This document shows positions 8,727 to 17,604 of a stretch of DNA of 64,000 bases, piece after piece. A program made the position numbers and the translations under genes. The DNA is taken from the NCBI RefSeq assembly GCF_002934665.1, contig NZ_NIRS01000008.1, positions 1 through 64,000 on the forward strand. The letters are read 5' to 3'. Numbering within the stretch: the first letter of the stretch is position 1; each line of letters begins with the position of its first letter. The notes beneath the pieces were generated by a model that worked only from the letters and a program-made list of their open reading frames with translations, was not told where the DNA came from and did no database searches. The DNA comes from Pseudomonas laurylsulfatiphila (GTDB lineage Bacteria > Pseudomonadota > Gammaproteobacteria > Pseudomonadales > Pseudomonadaceae).

Positions 8727-10177
8727 AACTCTCCCCGCTGAGAAACATTGCCTGGTATGTGCTTGATGGACCACAAAAGCTCGTGGCGCCGGACGGCCTT
8801 GCGAAAGAATTCGTTCTCGCCGTAGGTGGGCGGAACCCGGCCAGCCAACAGCCGCTGGATCAAACGACGCAGGCGGCGCTTGAACGGCATCGGCGGCTGC
8901 AGGTCGTGCATCATGCCCAACGCCATGGCCTTGTCCCGCTGTTGCTCCAGCGGCATCGGCAGGCAATAAGGCTGCATCGGCTGGACGGAATCGAAGGCCG
9001 GCGGCAAGGCGATGCCGTCACCGCTATCGCCCATCGGCCAACGGTCGTTGTCGTGCAAGTGGTTGGCGTAGCCCAACAGCGTGGTCGGTTGCCAGTCCAG
9101 GCCTTGCAAAGCCTCGAGGACTGCCGCCTGGGCGCAGATATGATCGGGATGCGGATCCAGGGTCGGATGCGGCAGGACGATGACCTCGGGCCGGGCCCGC
9201 AGCAGCAATTCGCGCAGATCGGCCAGCAAGTTGTTCCAGGTCGGCGCGCCATCGGCATCGCCTGGCAGTGCGAAAGGATTCAGCTGGCGAAATAGTCGGG
9301 TGTCGCTCAGGTCGGCTTCCCGCGATCCCGCCGGCACGCCAGGCGCGGCCTGCATGCTCGCCAGTTGCAGGCAAAAATAACCCAGCTGTACGCAACGGGC
9401 CTCGGGCACACCGGCCCAACGCGGTACGGCAATGCTGTCCCAGGCGCGCAGGCGGCCTTTCAAGCGCGCCGCATCGACCTTGTTCAGGCCCATCTGCCGG
9501 TAGTGTTCGGCTTCGATTTCGCCCGCTGTCAGCGTGACAATCCAGGTTTCGTCGGCCTGGCTGTACAAACCGTAGGCCGCCAGCTCGGCGTCATCGGCGT
9601 GGGGCGCGATGACCATCACCCGCTGACGCCGGTAATCCGGATGTTCCAGCGCCCAGAGCACCGGCTCACCGAACACCCGACAGAATCGCCCGCGCAAGCG
9701 CAGGTCACCACGGGACAGCGCCTGAGCCTGACCACTGAGATTGAGGTAGCGCAGGCCGTTTACGCCCCGTTCGAAGGTTTGTCGGTCGGGGTTTTCGCCC
9801 CCCGTCAGCTCGACCACCGGATCAAAAAAACGGCCCAGCCAAGTGCTTTTTACTCGCAGGGCCAGCACCAGCGTCGCGTCGTCGACCAGCATCACGCCCT
9901 CGTCCAGCCGCAAATGTTCACCGCTCAGGTGCACCTTGGGCTGTGGCGTGTACGGGGGAAAGCTGTACTGGTAATCGTCTTTCGGCGAGTAGAACAGATG
10001 GTCGGCAAACCAGGCTTCGTGGGCAATCCAGCCCAGAACCGCCAACACCAGCGGCAACCACCAGGCCACCAGCACACCGATGACGATCAACAGCACCAGC
10101 GCAATCAACAGGCCGATACGTTTAGTGCGCCGATGGCGCTTGAGCAGTTGCTGTTTGCGGCTCATGACTTGGCTCAT
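8723..10177 (-). CDS. dnpA: PIG-L family de-N-acetylase (DnpA-like)
   Basis: A 484-aa protein with an N-terminal basic stretch and one or two membrane helices (about residues 20-60), then a LmbE/PIG-L deacetylase domain. The zinc-site motif reads PHADDAE rather than the common PHPDDE, and a second metal-site region PHPTLDPHPDH is present. It matches PA5002/DnpA, described as a de-N-acetylase affecting LPS and fluoroquinolone persistence; the exact substrate is not settled from sequence. Start 10177 (MSQVMSRKQQ) gives a four-base ATGA overlap with the gene before; an internal ATG at 10165 is the alternative. Confidence 0.8.
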   Translation of the reverse strand: MSQVMSRKQQLLKRHRRTKRIGLLIALVLLIVIGVLVAWWLPLVLAVLGWIAHEAWFADHLFYSPKDDYQYSFPPYTPQPKVHLSGEHLRLDEGVMLVDDATLVLALRVKSTWLGRFFDPVVELTGGENPDRQTFERGVNGLRYLNLSGQAQALSRGDLRLRGRFCRVFGEPVLWALEHPDYRRQRVMVIAPHADDAELAAYGLYSQADETWIVTLTAGEIEAEHYRQMGLNKVDAARLKGRLRAWDSIAVPRWAGVPEARCVQLGYFCLQLASMQAAPGVPAGSREADLSDTRLFRQLNPFALPGDADGAPTWNNLLADLRELLLRARPEVIVLPHPTLDPHPDHICAQAAVLEALQGLDWQPTTLLGYANHLHDNDRWPMGDSGDGIALPPAFDSVQPMQPYCLPMPLEQQRDKAMALGMMHDLQPPMPFKRRLRRLIQRLLAGRVPPTYGENEFFRKAVRRHELLWSIKHIPGNVSQRGEL

Positions 10178-11070
10178 ACGGTGAAGACCGGCACAGGGTT
10201 GCACCAGCGATCCTTGTATTCACGGTCGGCGCGACCGAAAGAAAAACGCAACGGTTTGTCCTGCGCCCGGGCATGCTCCCAAGCGCTTTGCGTATTGAGA
10301 AAACTCAGCACGCTGCCGGGGCTGAACTCGCGAGTCTCGGGATCGACCCCGCCATTGATGTACTCGACACTGATCCACTGCGGGGTTTCGACGCGGTACA
10401 CCAATTGAATCGCAATCGGCGCATCGTTGAGAAAAATCACCGAACCGATCAGCAACTCGCGCAGCAACTCGATGACCTCGGCCATGCGTTTGGCACCTGT
10501 CGCCGGGAAACCCCAGCGGCGCTGGAACAGGTCGCAATAAATCGCAGACAGCTCTGCGCTGGAAAATTCGGACACCGGCCGCACCACGCCCCCGGCCTCT
10601 TCCAGCAGGCGCAATTCACGGCGCTGGTTGTAGCGAAACTTTTTCGATAGTTCTTCCGGTGTGCGGGCCATCGCCAATTGTTCGGCCTGCAACCTGATGC
10701 CGGTGAACCGCCCCTCGTTCAACGCCGACAGATAGCGCCCGCGATGGCGCAAAGGCGCCTGGGCATCGGCCGCGGCAGGCAGGATGATCTCGGCGTTGCC
10801 CAGGTCGAACAGGCCTTTCTTGCCGCGACGCTTGAGCACGTCCTTGGACAAGGCCAGGTCGCGACCCCAGGTCGGAATCGCCGCCTTGACCTCGCCACCC
10901 TGCATCCAGGCCAGGTAGCGCACCGGGATGTCTGCCAGTTGCGCCAGGCGCTCGACCACCATGGGATGAGTCGCGACGCTGCCGCCATAACGCTGCCAGG
11001 TTTCGGCGTAAGTCGAGGCGTCGACTACCGCCCAGCCACGCTCGCGCCAGCCTTGAAATCGGTTGAGCAT
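10174..11070 (-). CDS. Mig-14-like GNAT-fold protein
   Basis: A 298-aa protein corresponding to PA5003 and resembling Mig-14, which in Salmonella and P. aeruginosa is linked to resistance to cationic antimicrobial peptides. The fold resembles FemX/GNAT aminoacyl- or acyl-transferases, with a C-terminal GADREYKDRW-like core seen as FGRADREYKDRW. The reaction is unknown. The start is ATG 11070 (MLNRFQGWRE), whose A overlaps the previous stop (TGATG); the open frame upstream to 11178 is a shadow. Its place inside the core operon argues for a role in envelope modification. Confidence 0.8.
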   Translation of the reverse strand: MLNRFQGWRERGWAVVDASTYAETWQRYGGSVATHPMVVERLAQLADIPVRYLAWMQGGEVKAAIPTWGRDLALSKDVLKRRGKKGLFDLGNAEIILPAAADAQAPLRHRGRYLSALNEGRFTGIRLQAEQLAMARTPEELSKKFRYNQRRELRLLEEAGGVVRPVSEFSSAELSAIYCDLFQRRWGFPATGAKRMAEVIELLRELLIGSVIFLNDAPIAIQLVYRVETPQWISVEYINGGVDPETREFSPGSVLSFLNTQSAWEHARAQDKPLRFSFGRADREYKDRWCNPVPVFTV

Positions 11071-12200
11071 CAGCCCCTCTGTGCCAGTTCGGTAACGTGC
11101 GGCAAGTGCCAGAAAGCATCGCGCACTGCGCGGTCGGAAAAGCGTTCGCGCAAGCGCTCGAGCATCATCTCGGCACACTGCCGGCGTTGCTGATCATCCA
11201 TGCCGGCCAGGTGTTGCAGGCCCTGGGCCAGATGTCCGGCATCGCCCAACGGGAACAGGATGCCCACGCCTTCGACCACTTCCTTCGCGCCACCGCACGC
11301 CGTGGCGAGCAAGGGTACGCCGGCGGCCATGGCCTCCAGCAGCACCATGCCGAACGGTTCGTGATCGGAACTCAGGGCGAACACATCGAAGGCCCGGAAA
11401 TAGTTGCGCGCATCCGGCACCTGGCCGAGGAACAGCACCCGGTCGCCGATACCCAGCTCGCGGGCCTGAGCCTTGAGGTCTTCCTCCAGGCGCCCCTTGC
11501 CGAGAATCACCAACTGGCTGTTGGCCGGCAACTGCGGCAATGCCTCGGCGAAACCTTCGAGCAACGTGGCCTGGTCCTTGTCCGGATGCAGGCGGCCGAC
11601 GTTGCCGACAATCCAGGCATCCGCCGCCAGTCCCAGGGTTTCCCGGGCCTCGCGAGCCGACACCTGCGTGGCTTGCAAGGCATCGACGTCGATGCGGTTG
11701 TACAACGTCTGAATTCGCGAAGCCGGCCACTTCGGCAGGCAACTGCGCATGTCGTCGCGCACCGCGTCGGACACACCGAGCAGGCTCAAACGCTTGCGGA
11801 ATATATGGGCGAACAGTTTGCGGCTGCCGCGCTTGTAGTCTTCAAACCCGTGGTGCACGCCAATGACCGGCAACGACGTACCGAGCAGGGCGATATAGAT
11901 AGGCTTGAAGCGATGAGCGATGCAGAAACTGAAGTTGCGCGACGCGGCGATCTTGCGCAGATCGCCGATGGCGCCCAGTTTCAGGCCACGAATGGCCTTG
12001 GAACTGTACTCCATGAACAGCACCTCGTCGGAGGCGCAGCCCGCGGCGACTTCGGCATCGGCAACCCCGGTGAGGAACACCGTGGTCACGCGATAGCCAG
12101 TCCCCGCGAACAGGCTGGCGTACTGCCGTGCGCAGTCCAGGAACGGCCCGTCATAGCCGTGGCAGAACTGCAGCACATGACGTTCAGCCGAACGTGTCAT
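11070..12200 (-). CDS. wapH: Family 4 glycosyltransferase of the outer core (WapH-like)
   Basis: A 376-aa GT-B enzyme with the GT4 signatures VGNVGRLHPDKDQ, LGQVPDA and DHEPFGMVLLEAMAAGVPLLA (E-x7-E). Position matches PA5004/WapH, a glucosyltransferase of the LPS outer core. The start is ATG 12200 (MTRSAERHVL), which lies 17 bases inside the end of the carbamoyltransferase gene. It is followed by the Mig-14-like gene with a one-base overlap. The sugar added is inferred from the P. aeruginosa core model. Confidence 0.8.
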   Translation of the reverse strand: MTRSAERHVLQFCHGYDGPFLDCARQYASLFAGTGYRVTTVFLTGVADAEVAAGCASDEVLFMEYSSKAIRGLKLGAIGDLRKIAASRNFSFCIAHRFKPIYIALLGTSLPVIGVHHGFEDYKRGSRKLFAHIFRKRLSLLGVSDAVRDDMRSCLPKWPASRIQTLYNRIDVDALQATQVSAREARETLGLAADAWIVGNVGRLHPDKDQATLLEGFAEALPQLPANSQLVILGKGRLEEDLKAQARELGIGDRVLFLGQVPDARNYFRAFDVFALSSDHEPFGMVLLEAMAAGVPLLATACGGAKEVVEGVGILFPLGDAGHLAQGLQHLAGMDDQQRRQCAEMMLERLRERFSDRAVRDAFWHLPHVTELAQRG

Positions 12201-13941
12201 AGGCGTTTGCGCCCTCTTTGACCACCAGGATGTCTTCCATGATCAGATACTGTAGATCCGAACCGAAGAACATGTTCAGCGCATCGGTCGGCGAGCAGAT
12301 CATCGGTTCGCCGCGACGGTTGAGCGAAGTGTTGAGCGACACACCGTTGCCGGTGAGCACTTCCAGCGCTTTCATCATGTCGTAGTAGCGCGGGTTGTAT
12401 TCGCGCTTGAGCACCTGGGCGCGGGAGGTGCCGTCTTCGTGGACGACTTCCGGCACGCGGGTCTTCCATTCTTCCGCCACTTCGAAGGTGAAGGTCATGA
12501 ACGGAGCCGGGTGATCGATCTTGATCATCTGCGGCGCCACGGTGTCGAGCATCGACGGGCAGAAAGGCCTCCAGCGCTCGCGGAACTTGATCTGGTGGTT
12601 GATGCGATCGGCCACGCCGGGCACGCTCGGGCAACCGATGATCGAACGACCACCCAGTGCACGCGGACCGAACTCCATGCGGCCCTGGAACCAGGCCACC
12701 GGGTTGCCGTCGACCATGATCTTGGCGATCTGCTCCGGCATGTTGTCGAGCTTGCGCCATGTAGGCTTGTTGGCGTGACGGGCGCAGGCCGCGATCACGT
12801 CTTCGTTGCTGTACGACGGGCCGAGGTAGACGTGTTCCATCTTCTCGACCGGTACGCCACGCGCGTGGGACACATAGGCTGCCGCGCCCACTGCGGTACC
12901 GGCATCGCCGGACGCCGGCTGTACGAACAGCTCCTTGACGTCATCGCGAGCGATGATTTTCTGGTTGAGTTTGACGTTCAACGCACAGCCACCGGCGTAG
13001 GCCAGTTTGCCGGTTTCCTTGAGCACGTCGCCCAGGTAGTAGTCGATCATCTGCAACGAGATTTTTTCGAACAGCGCTTGAATGCTGGCCGCGTAGTGGA
13101 TGTAAGGCTCGTCGGCGATGTCGCCTTCGCGCTTGGGACCCAGCCACTCGATCAGCTTCGGCGAGAAGTAGTAACCCTTGCCCTTCTCTTTATAGCGACG
13201 CAGGCCGATGACGTTGGCGTAGTCGGTGTTGATCACCAGCTCGCCGTTTTCGAACGAAGCCAGGCGCGAGAAATCGTATTTGCTGGCGTCGCCGTACGGC
13301 GCCATGCCCATGACCTTGAACTCACCGTCGAGCATATCGAAACCGAGGAACTCGGTGATCGCGCCGTACAGGCCGCCCAGGGAGTCCGGATCGAAGAATT
13401 CCTTGATCTTGTGGATCTTGCCGTTTTCGCCGTAACCGAAGAAGGTCGTGGCGTACTCGCCCTTGCCGTCGATGCCCAGGATCGCGGTTTTCTCTTTGAA
13501 ACCGGAGCAGTGGTAGGCGCTGGAGGCGTGAGCCAGGTGGTGTTCGACCGGCTCGATCTTGATCTTCTTCGGATCAAAGCCCAGTTGCTCCAGGCACCAG
13601 ACGATCTTGTTGCGATAGCGCTTGTAGCGACGGTTGCCCATCAGGATCGCATCGAGTGCACGGTCCGGGGCGTACCAGTAGCGCTTGGCGTACTGCCAGC
13701 GGGCCTTGCCGAACAGGCTGATCGGGGCGAACGGGATCGCTACCACGTCGACATCGGACGGCTTGATGCCAGCCTGTTCCAGGCAGAATTTCGCCGATTC
13801 GTAGGGCATGCGGTTCTTTGCATGTTTATCGCGTACGAAGCGTTCCTCTTCAGCCGCCGCGACCAGCTTGCCGTCGATGTACAGGGCTGCGGAAGGATCA
13901 TGGCTAAGGGCGCCGGACAGGCCAAGAATCGTCAATGCCAC
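12184..13941 (-). CDS. Carbamoyltransferase (NodU/CmcH family) of the LPS core
   Basis: A 585-aa carbamoyltransferase with the family's ASKHA-like N-terminus (ILGLSGALSHDPSAAL...AAAEEERFVRDKH) and the C-terminal YrdC-like part containing NHQIKFRERWRPFCPS. It matches PA5005 in P. aeruginosa, where the inner-core heptose carries a 7-O-carbamoyl group, so it probably uses carbamoyl phosphate and ATP to modify HepII. The name wapO has been used, but I am not certain of it. It is the first gene of the operon running down to wapR; a terminator of the preceding gene and a TATAAT box lie upstream. Confidence 0.88.
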   Translation of the reverse strand: MALTILGLSGALSHDPSAALYIDGKLVAAAEEERFVRDKHAKNRMPYESAKFCLEQAGIKPSDVDVVAIPFAPISLFGKARWQYAKRYWYAPDRALDAILMGNRRYKRYRNKIVWCLEQLGFDPKKIKIEPVEHHLAHASSAYHCSGFKEKTAILGIDGKGEYATTFFGYGENGKIHKIKEFFDPDSLGGLYGAITEFLGFDMLDGEFKVMGMAPYGDASKYDFSRLASFENGELVINTDYANVIGLRRYKEKGKGYYFSPKLIEWLGPKREGDIADEPYIHYAASIQALFEKISLQMIDYYLGDVLKETGKLAYAGGCALNVKLNQKIIARDDVKELFVQPASGDAGTAVGAAAYVSHARGVPVEKMEHVYLGPSYSNEDVIAACARHANKPTWRKLDNMPEQIAKIMVDGNPVAWFQGRMEFGPRALGGRSIIGCPSVPGVADRINHQIKFRERWRPFCPSMLDTVAPQMIKIDHPAPFMTFTFEVAEEWKTRVPEVVHEDGTSRAQVLKREYNPRYYDMMKALEVLTGNGVSLNTSLNRRGEPMICSPTDALNMFFGSDLQYLIMEDILVVKEGANAYDTFG

Positions 13942-14032
13942 AGGGGTCTAGCCTCTTTAGTCTGCATGCAGGCGCAAGCGCCTCAAAAATTAATGTGCCC
14001 TCGCAAGGGGCGAGAGACAGCTAAAGGGCGGG

Positions 14033-14038
14033 ATTATA
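14033..14038 (-). promoter_or_regulatory. Candidate -10 box for the carbamoyltransferase-wapR operon
   Basis: The minus strand reads TATAAT here, about 90 bases before the carbamoyltransferase start. No good -35 is present at 16-18 bases spacing, so this is only a candidate. Confidence 0.35.
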
Positions 14039-14049
14039 GCGTAAAAGCG

Positions 14050-14068
14050 GCGGCTAGCCTCTAGCCGC
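14050..14068 (-). terminator. Intrinsic terminator after the YceK-like gene
   Basis: An 8-bp perfect stem (GCGGCTAG / CTAGCCGC) with a 3-base loop lies 38 bases past the stop on the minus strand. It is followed shortly by TTTT. Confidence 0.5.
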
Positions 14069-14106
14069 AAGCGGCGAGCAACTGCAGCGGGGACCTCACG
14101 GCATTT

Positions 14107-14442
14107 TCAGCCGCGCGAAGGCCGCCAGTAGACAAGGATATTGCCGTCCACGCTTTGCCGGTAAATCGTGTAGGGCAAGGCGGCGGTGTCCAGTGCGCCG
14201 GACAGGGCCAGGTCGAGCAAAATGAGCGGTACGAGGACACCCGTGGGATCGGGCGGTGCGTTCAATACGCAGAAGTCATAAGCGAAGCCGCTATAGATCC
14301 GGGGAATGGACTGGCAATAGGTCTTTTGCCTGCGCAGCCCGTGCGCTGCTTCGGCTTCATCCTGCAGGACCGTAGCGGCGGTCCCGCAGCCCATTAGCGA
14401 CACGGATAAAACGCCCGATGAAACTGCCATTTTGATCGACAC
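14107..14442 (-). CDS. Small YceK/YidQ-like lipoprotein
   Basis: A 111-aa exported protein. The N-terminus is a short hydrophobic signal ending in a lipobox, VSLMGCG, so the Cys is probably acylated. The rest carries features of the YceK/YidQ family (the SIPRIYSG-type stretch and a C-terminal DLALSGALDTAALPYTIY stretch). I chose a GTG start at 14442 because GGAGG (14450-14454) sits seven bases upstream and the resulting N-terminus has a Lys; the in-frame ATG at 14430 lacks a clear site. The function of the family is unknown. It stands alone between two LPS operons and has an inverted REP pair upstream. Confidence 0.75.
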   Translation of the reverse strand: MSIKMAVSSGVLSVSLMGCGTAATVLQDEAEAAHGLRRQKTYCQSIPRIYSGFAYDFCVLNAPPDPTGVLVPLILLDLALSGALDTAALPYTIYRQSVDGNILVYWRPSRG

Positions 14443-14571
14443 AGCCTGCCCTCCGAGAACGTCAGGCAAACTAGCATCGGGGCGATTTCGGCCACAGTTC
14501 ATGGCTTCCCAAGATCGCGTAGGACGGTTCACAAGAACTTGTCTGCTTTCTCGGTTGGCTGTTCGGGCCTC

Positions 14572-14663
14572 TTCGCGAGCAGGCTCGCTCCCACATTTGG
14601 ACCGAGGCACGCACAGGCTATGTGTTCACCAACGATCCCTGTGGGAGCGAGCCTGCTCGCGAA
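14572..14663. repeat. Inverted REP pair
   Basis: Two 24-base copies of the REP type GCGAGCAGGCTCGC...CCCACA (14572-14595 and 14640-14663) face each other across 44 bases. They lie between the YceK-like gene and the end of the waaF operon. Confidence 0.9.
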
Positions 14664-14669
14664 AAGGAT

Positions 14670-16121
14670 TCAGGTCGCGCTGGAGATGTCTTTGGGCAAA
14701 CGCTGATCGATGACCTGGTAAAGGGCGCTGCCTTCAGGCCAGTTACGCATGAACCGCGCCCGATCCCGCGCATATGCCGGTGCATAACTGCCGAGCGAGC
14801 CGTGCTGGCACATCGAGTCGAGGTCGATCAACGCCCAGCGATCCTGCTGCCAGAACAGGTTATGGCCCTTGAAGTCGCCATGACTGATACGCAAACGAAT
14901 CAGCTCGGCAAACAGATGATCCAGCGCCGCCAGTTCGGCCTGCGGTGCGTCACCGCTTTCAACATAGGGCGCAAAACGCTCGATGATGTCCGGCCCCGGC
15001 AGATACTCGGTGATCAGGTACGCCCGGCTGCGCAGCCACAGGAAACGCGTCTCCAGCAACGCCAGCGGCTTGGGCGTGGCAATCCCGAGGAACGCCAGGC
15101 GATTGCCTTCGCGCCATGAATGCCAGGCCCGGCTCGGGCGCCAGAAACGCTTGAGCCAGTGGGCAAAACCCTTGATGTTGTAGCGCTTGATCACCAGCGT
15201 GCGGCCATCCACCTCGACCTTGCCAACACTCGCCGCGCCGCCGGTCTTGTACAGATGCCCCTGATCGAGCAAGGCATCGGCCTGCTCCAGCACCGGTACC
15301 ATCGACGCCTCTTCCTCGCGGCGAATCGCCCGCAGTCCGAAGGCCCCGCGCTGGACGCTGAACAGCGTGCACTCGCGGCCGACCTTGATCAGGTAGTCCT
15401 TGAGACGCCAGTTGCGGACCTTGTCGATCTGCTTCTGCAGCGCCTCCATGGGCAAGGCGTGTTCACCGTTGCTGAGCAGGTAATACACCAGCAACTCTTC
15501 AATGAAGGGCTCAATCGACTTCGGCAACTGGGCGAAGAACACCCCGAGGTTTTCCAGGACTTTCTGCCGCGACAGCGGCTGGCCAGGCGTCTCGCTGCAG
15601 ATACCGGCACCATCGATCAGGTACAGGCGGCCGCCCTGGCGTAGTAGATTGTCCAGGTGCAGGTCTTCCTGCCACAGGCCCCTGCGATGCATCTGACCGA
15701 TCGCACCCAACGCCTCGGCCAGTACCGCCCCTTGTCCATCGGACAGTACGGGCTGCTGCTCAACCTGCTTCCAGGTGTCACCCAGGCTTTCGGCATGCTC
15801 AAGGAAATCAAACAGCAGCCAGCCACCCTCGCCGTCTTTCAGGCCGTCGGCCAACAACTGCGGCGTGGTCAGGCCCTGGTCGGAGAGCAGGCGCACGCCG
15901 TCCAGTTCACGCTGAAAATGCCGTGCAGCCTTGCTGCCGACCAGCAACTTGGCCAACACCGGCCGACCACGCCAGACACCGGCACCGACATAACGCTGCC
16001 CTGGCAATACCCGCAACAGGCTCAACAGTTGCAAATCGGCGGGGCCGGCGGCATCGGCCAGCGAAACGCTCAGCGGCAAAGCCGGATGGCGGCCAGCGGA
16101 TTTCAATTCGGACAAACGCAT
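14670..16121 (-). CDS. Tandem WaaP-like kinase protein of the LPS core
   Basis: A 483-aa protein with two kinase-like domains in one chain. The N-terminal domain (about residues 40-180) has an ATP-site Lys (VLAKLL, Lys58), catalytic loop QEDLHLDN with Asp153 and Asn158, and metal Asp170 in LID. The C-terminal domain (about 290-445) has VIKRY (Lys312), HGDFKGHN with Asp416 and Asn421, and LIDLD with Asp433. Both sets look intact. It corresponds to PA5006, last gene of the waaF operon. Core heptose phosphorylation is the likely role, but which position each domain serves is unknown. Start ATG 16121 overlaps the wapQ stop by one base. Confidence 0.8.
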   Translation of the reverse strand: MRLSELKSAGRHPALPLSVSLADAAGPADLQLLSLLRVLPGQRYVGAGVWRGRPVLAKLLVGSKAARHFQRELDGVRLLSDQGLTTPQLLADGLKDGEGGWLLFDFLEHAESLGDTWKQVEQQPVLSDGQGAVLAEALGAIGQMHRRGLWQEDLHLDNLLRQGGRLYLIDGAGICSETPGQPLSRQKVLENLGVFFAQLPKSIEPFIEELLVYYLLSNGEHALPMEALQKQIDKVRNWRLKDYLIKVGRECTLFSVQRGAFGLRAIRREEEASMVPVLEQADALLDQGHLYKTGGAASVGKVEVDGRTLVIKRYNIKGFAHWLKRFWRPSRAWHSWREGNRLAFLGIATPKPLALLETRFLWLRSRAYLITEYLPGPDIIERFAPYVESGDAPQAELAALDHLFAELIRLRISHGDFKGHNLFWQQDRWALIDLDSMCQHGSLGSYAPAYARDRARFMRNWPEGSALYQVIDQRLPKDISSAT

Positions 16122-16873
16122 CAACGTGGCCCCTTTTGGCTGCGCCGTGCGGTCAAGCGCTGCAACCAGCTGTCGATCAGCGAGCTGTCCTGCGGCTGAT
16201 CCAGATACGCCGCCAGCAATTGCCGCAGCTGCGATTCGCCCCACTCGGGCGCGCGGCGCGTCAGCGGTTCCAGGTCCTTGATTCGGTCACGCTGCCCGTA
16301 CAGCAGCGGCCGGGTCTTTTCCAGGTCGATCAACTGAGCCTGGTAGCCGTGGCCGGTGGCACGCATGAAAATGTGTTTGGGATAGAAACACCCGTGCACC
16401 TGGCGTGCAGCGTGCAGTTGCCGGGCCAGTTCGCCGCTGGCCTTGAGGATCTCCGAGTGCTGCTCAGGGCTCAATTCAGCCCAGCGCTGTAACAGCGAGT
16501 CGAGGTCGTCCCAACCGTCAAGGGCGCGGGTCAGCAGGATCGCGCGGACTTCGCCATTGACCTTGCGCTGCCCGTAGAACACTGCTTCCAGCGCTGGAAT
16601 GCCCATCTTCCGATAACGGGAGATGTTGCGAAACTCGCGGGCGAAACTCGGCTCGCCGAACGGCGCGCGCAAGGTGCGGGTCAGGTAGTTGCTTTGCCGC
16701 TTGAGGTAGTAACCATGACCTTCCAGATCCAGTCGAAACACGCTGCTCCAGCCGCCGCGACCGGTGTTGGGTTCGTCCACCGCATCGAGCTGTTTGGCCC
16801 AGAGTGCCTCGAACGTGCCGAGACCATGGCGCTCAAGCAGCGCACGGTCTTCAGCGGCCAGAAAATCAGTCAT
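16121..16873 (-). CDS. wapQ: WapQ-like LPS kinase-fold protein
   Basis: A 250-aa InaA/WaaP-family protein. The N-lobe Lys is visible (YYLKRQ, Lys58), and a later LIDLEK motif carries Asp183. The catalytic loop is unusual: HGCFYPKH at 160-167 has Cys162 at the catalytic Asp position and His167 at the Asn position. Position matches PA5007/WapQ, a proposed core heptose kinase of P. aeruginosa. Without the loop Asp, ordinary phosphotransfer is doubtful, so a structural or regulatory role is possible. The start overlaps the wapP stop by four bases (ATGA). Confidence 0.78.
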   Translation of the reverse strand: MTDFLAAEDRALLERHGLGTFEALWAKQLDAVDEPNTGRGGWSSVFRLDLEGHGYYLKRQSNYLTRTLRAPFGEPSFAREFRNISRYRKMGIPALEAVFYGQRKVNGEVRAILLTRALDGWDDLDSLLQRWAELSPEQHSEILKASGELARQLHAARQVHGCFYPKHIFMRATGHGYQAQLIDLEKTRPLLYGQRDRIKDLEPLTRRAPEWGESQLRQLLAAYLDQPQDSSLIDSWLQRLTARRSQKGPR

Positions 16874-17604
16874 TCGCGTCCCTCGAAAAATCTCACCACG
16901 TGCCGGATGCGTTTCTTGTCCGCGGCGTTAAGCCGGGTCCGGTTGCGGTATTGCAGGTAAAAGCGCAGGCGCTGGGTAGCCGACAGTTGATACTTGGCGA
17001 CCTTGTCCAGGCAGGCCAGATCCTTGGTGATGCGGTACTTGAGCCAGAAACCGCGCCAGAAATCGCCGTTGGGGCAATCGATCAGAAACAGTCGAGCCTC
17101 ATCGTCGATCAGCAGGTTGCGCCACTTCAGATCATTATGGGTGAAACGGTGGTCGTGCATGGTCCGGGTGTACTGGGCCAACTGACGACTGACGGCATCG
17201 ACCCAGGCACGATCCGACAGTTTCGGATCGCATCGCTCGGCCAGTGCCGACAAGTCTTCGGTACGCGGCAGCTCCCGGGTAATCATCGCGCCGCGAGCGT
17301 AGGCGGCACCGCGCCGCTCCAGCCCCCAGGCCACCACTTCGGCCGTGGGAATGCCCCACTTGGCGAAGCGCTTGAGGTTCTGCCACTCCATCTTCACCCG
17401 AGGCTTGCCGAGGTAACGCCGCAAGCCTTTGCCGGCACCCACGTAGCGCTTGACGTAATAGTTGACGCCATTGCGCTGAACGCGAATGACCTCGGAGAGC
17501 AGGTCCTTGGTCAACTGCTCGCCCTGAAGCGCAAACACCGCCTCAAGGCTGCCGAAGTCCTCTGCCAGTTCGCTGTAGGCCGGCTCCAGTTTCCAACCCG
17601 ACAT
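16870..17604 (-). CDS. wapP: WapP, LPS core heptose kinase
   Basis: A 244-aa kinase-fold protein of the WaaP/InaA family. It has the N-lobe Lys (YYVKRY, Lys52), catalytic loop HNDLKWRN with Asp158 and Asn163, and LIDCPNG with metal Asp176, so it appears catalytically competent. It lies directly after waaP with a one-base overlap (TGATG), as in P. aeruginosa (PA5008), and probably phosphorylates an inner-core heptose on the cytoplasmic side before MsbA flips the molecule. The exact hydroxyl is inferred from the P. aeruginosa model. Confidence 0.82.
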   Translation of the reverse strand: MSGWKLEPAYSELAEDFGSLEAVFALQGEQLTKDLLSEVIRVQRNGVNYYVKRYVGAGKGLRRYLGKPRVKMEWQNLKRFAKWGIPTAEVVAWGLERRGAAYARGAMITRELPRTEDLSALAERCDPKLSDRAWVDAVSRQLAQYTRTMHDHRFTHNDLKWRNLLIDDEARLFLIDCPNGDFWRGFWLKYRITKDLACLDKVAKYQLSATQRLRFYLQYRNRTRLNAADKKRIRHVVRFFEGRE

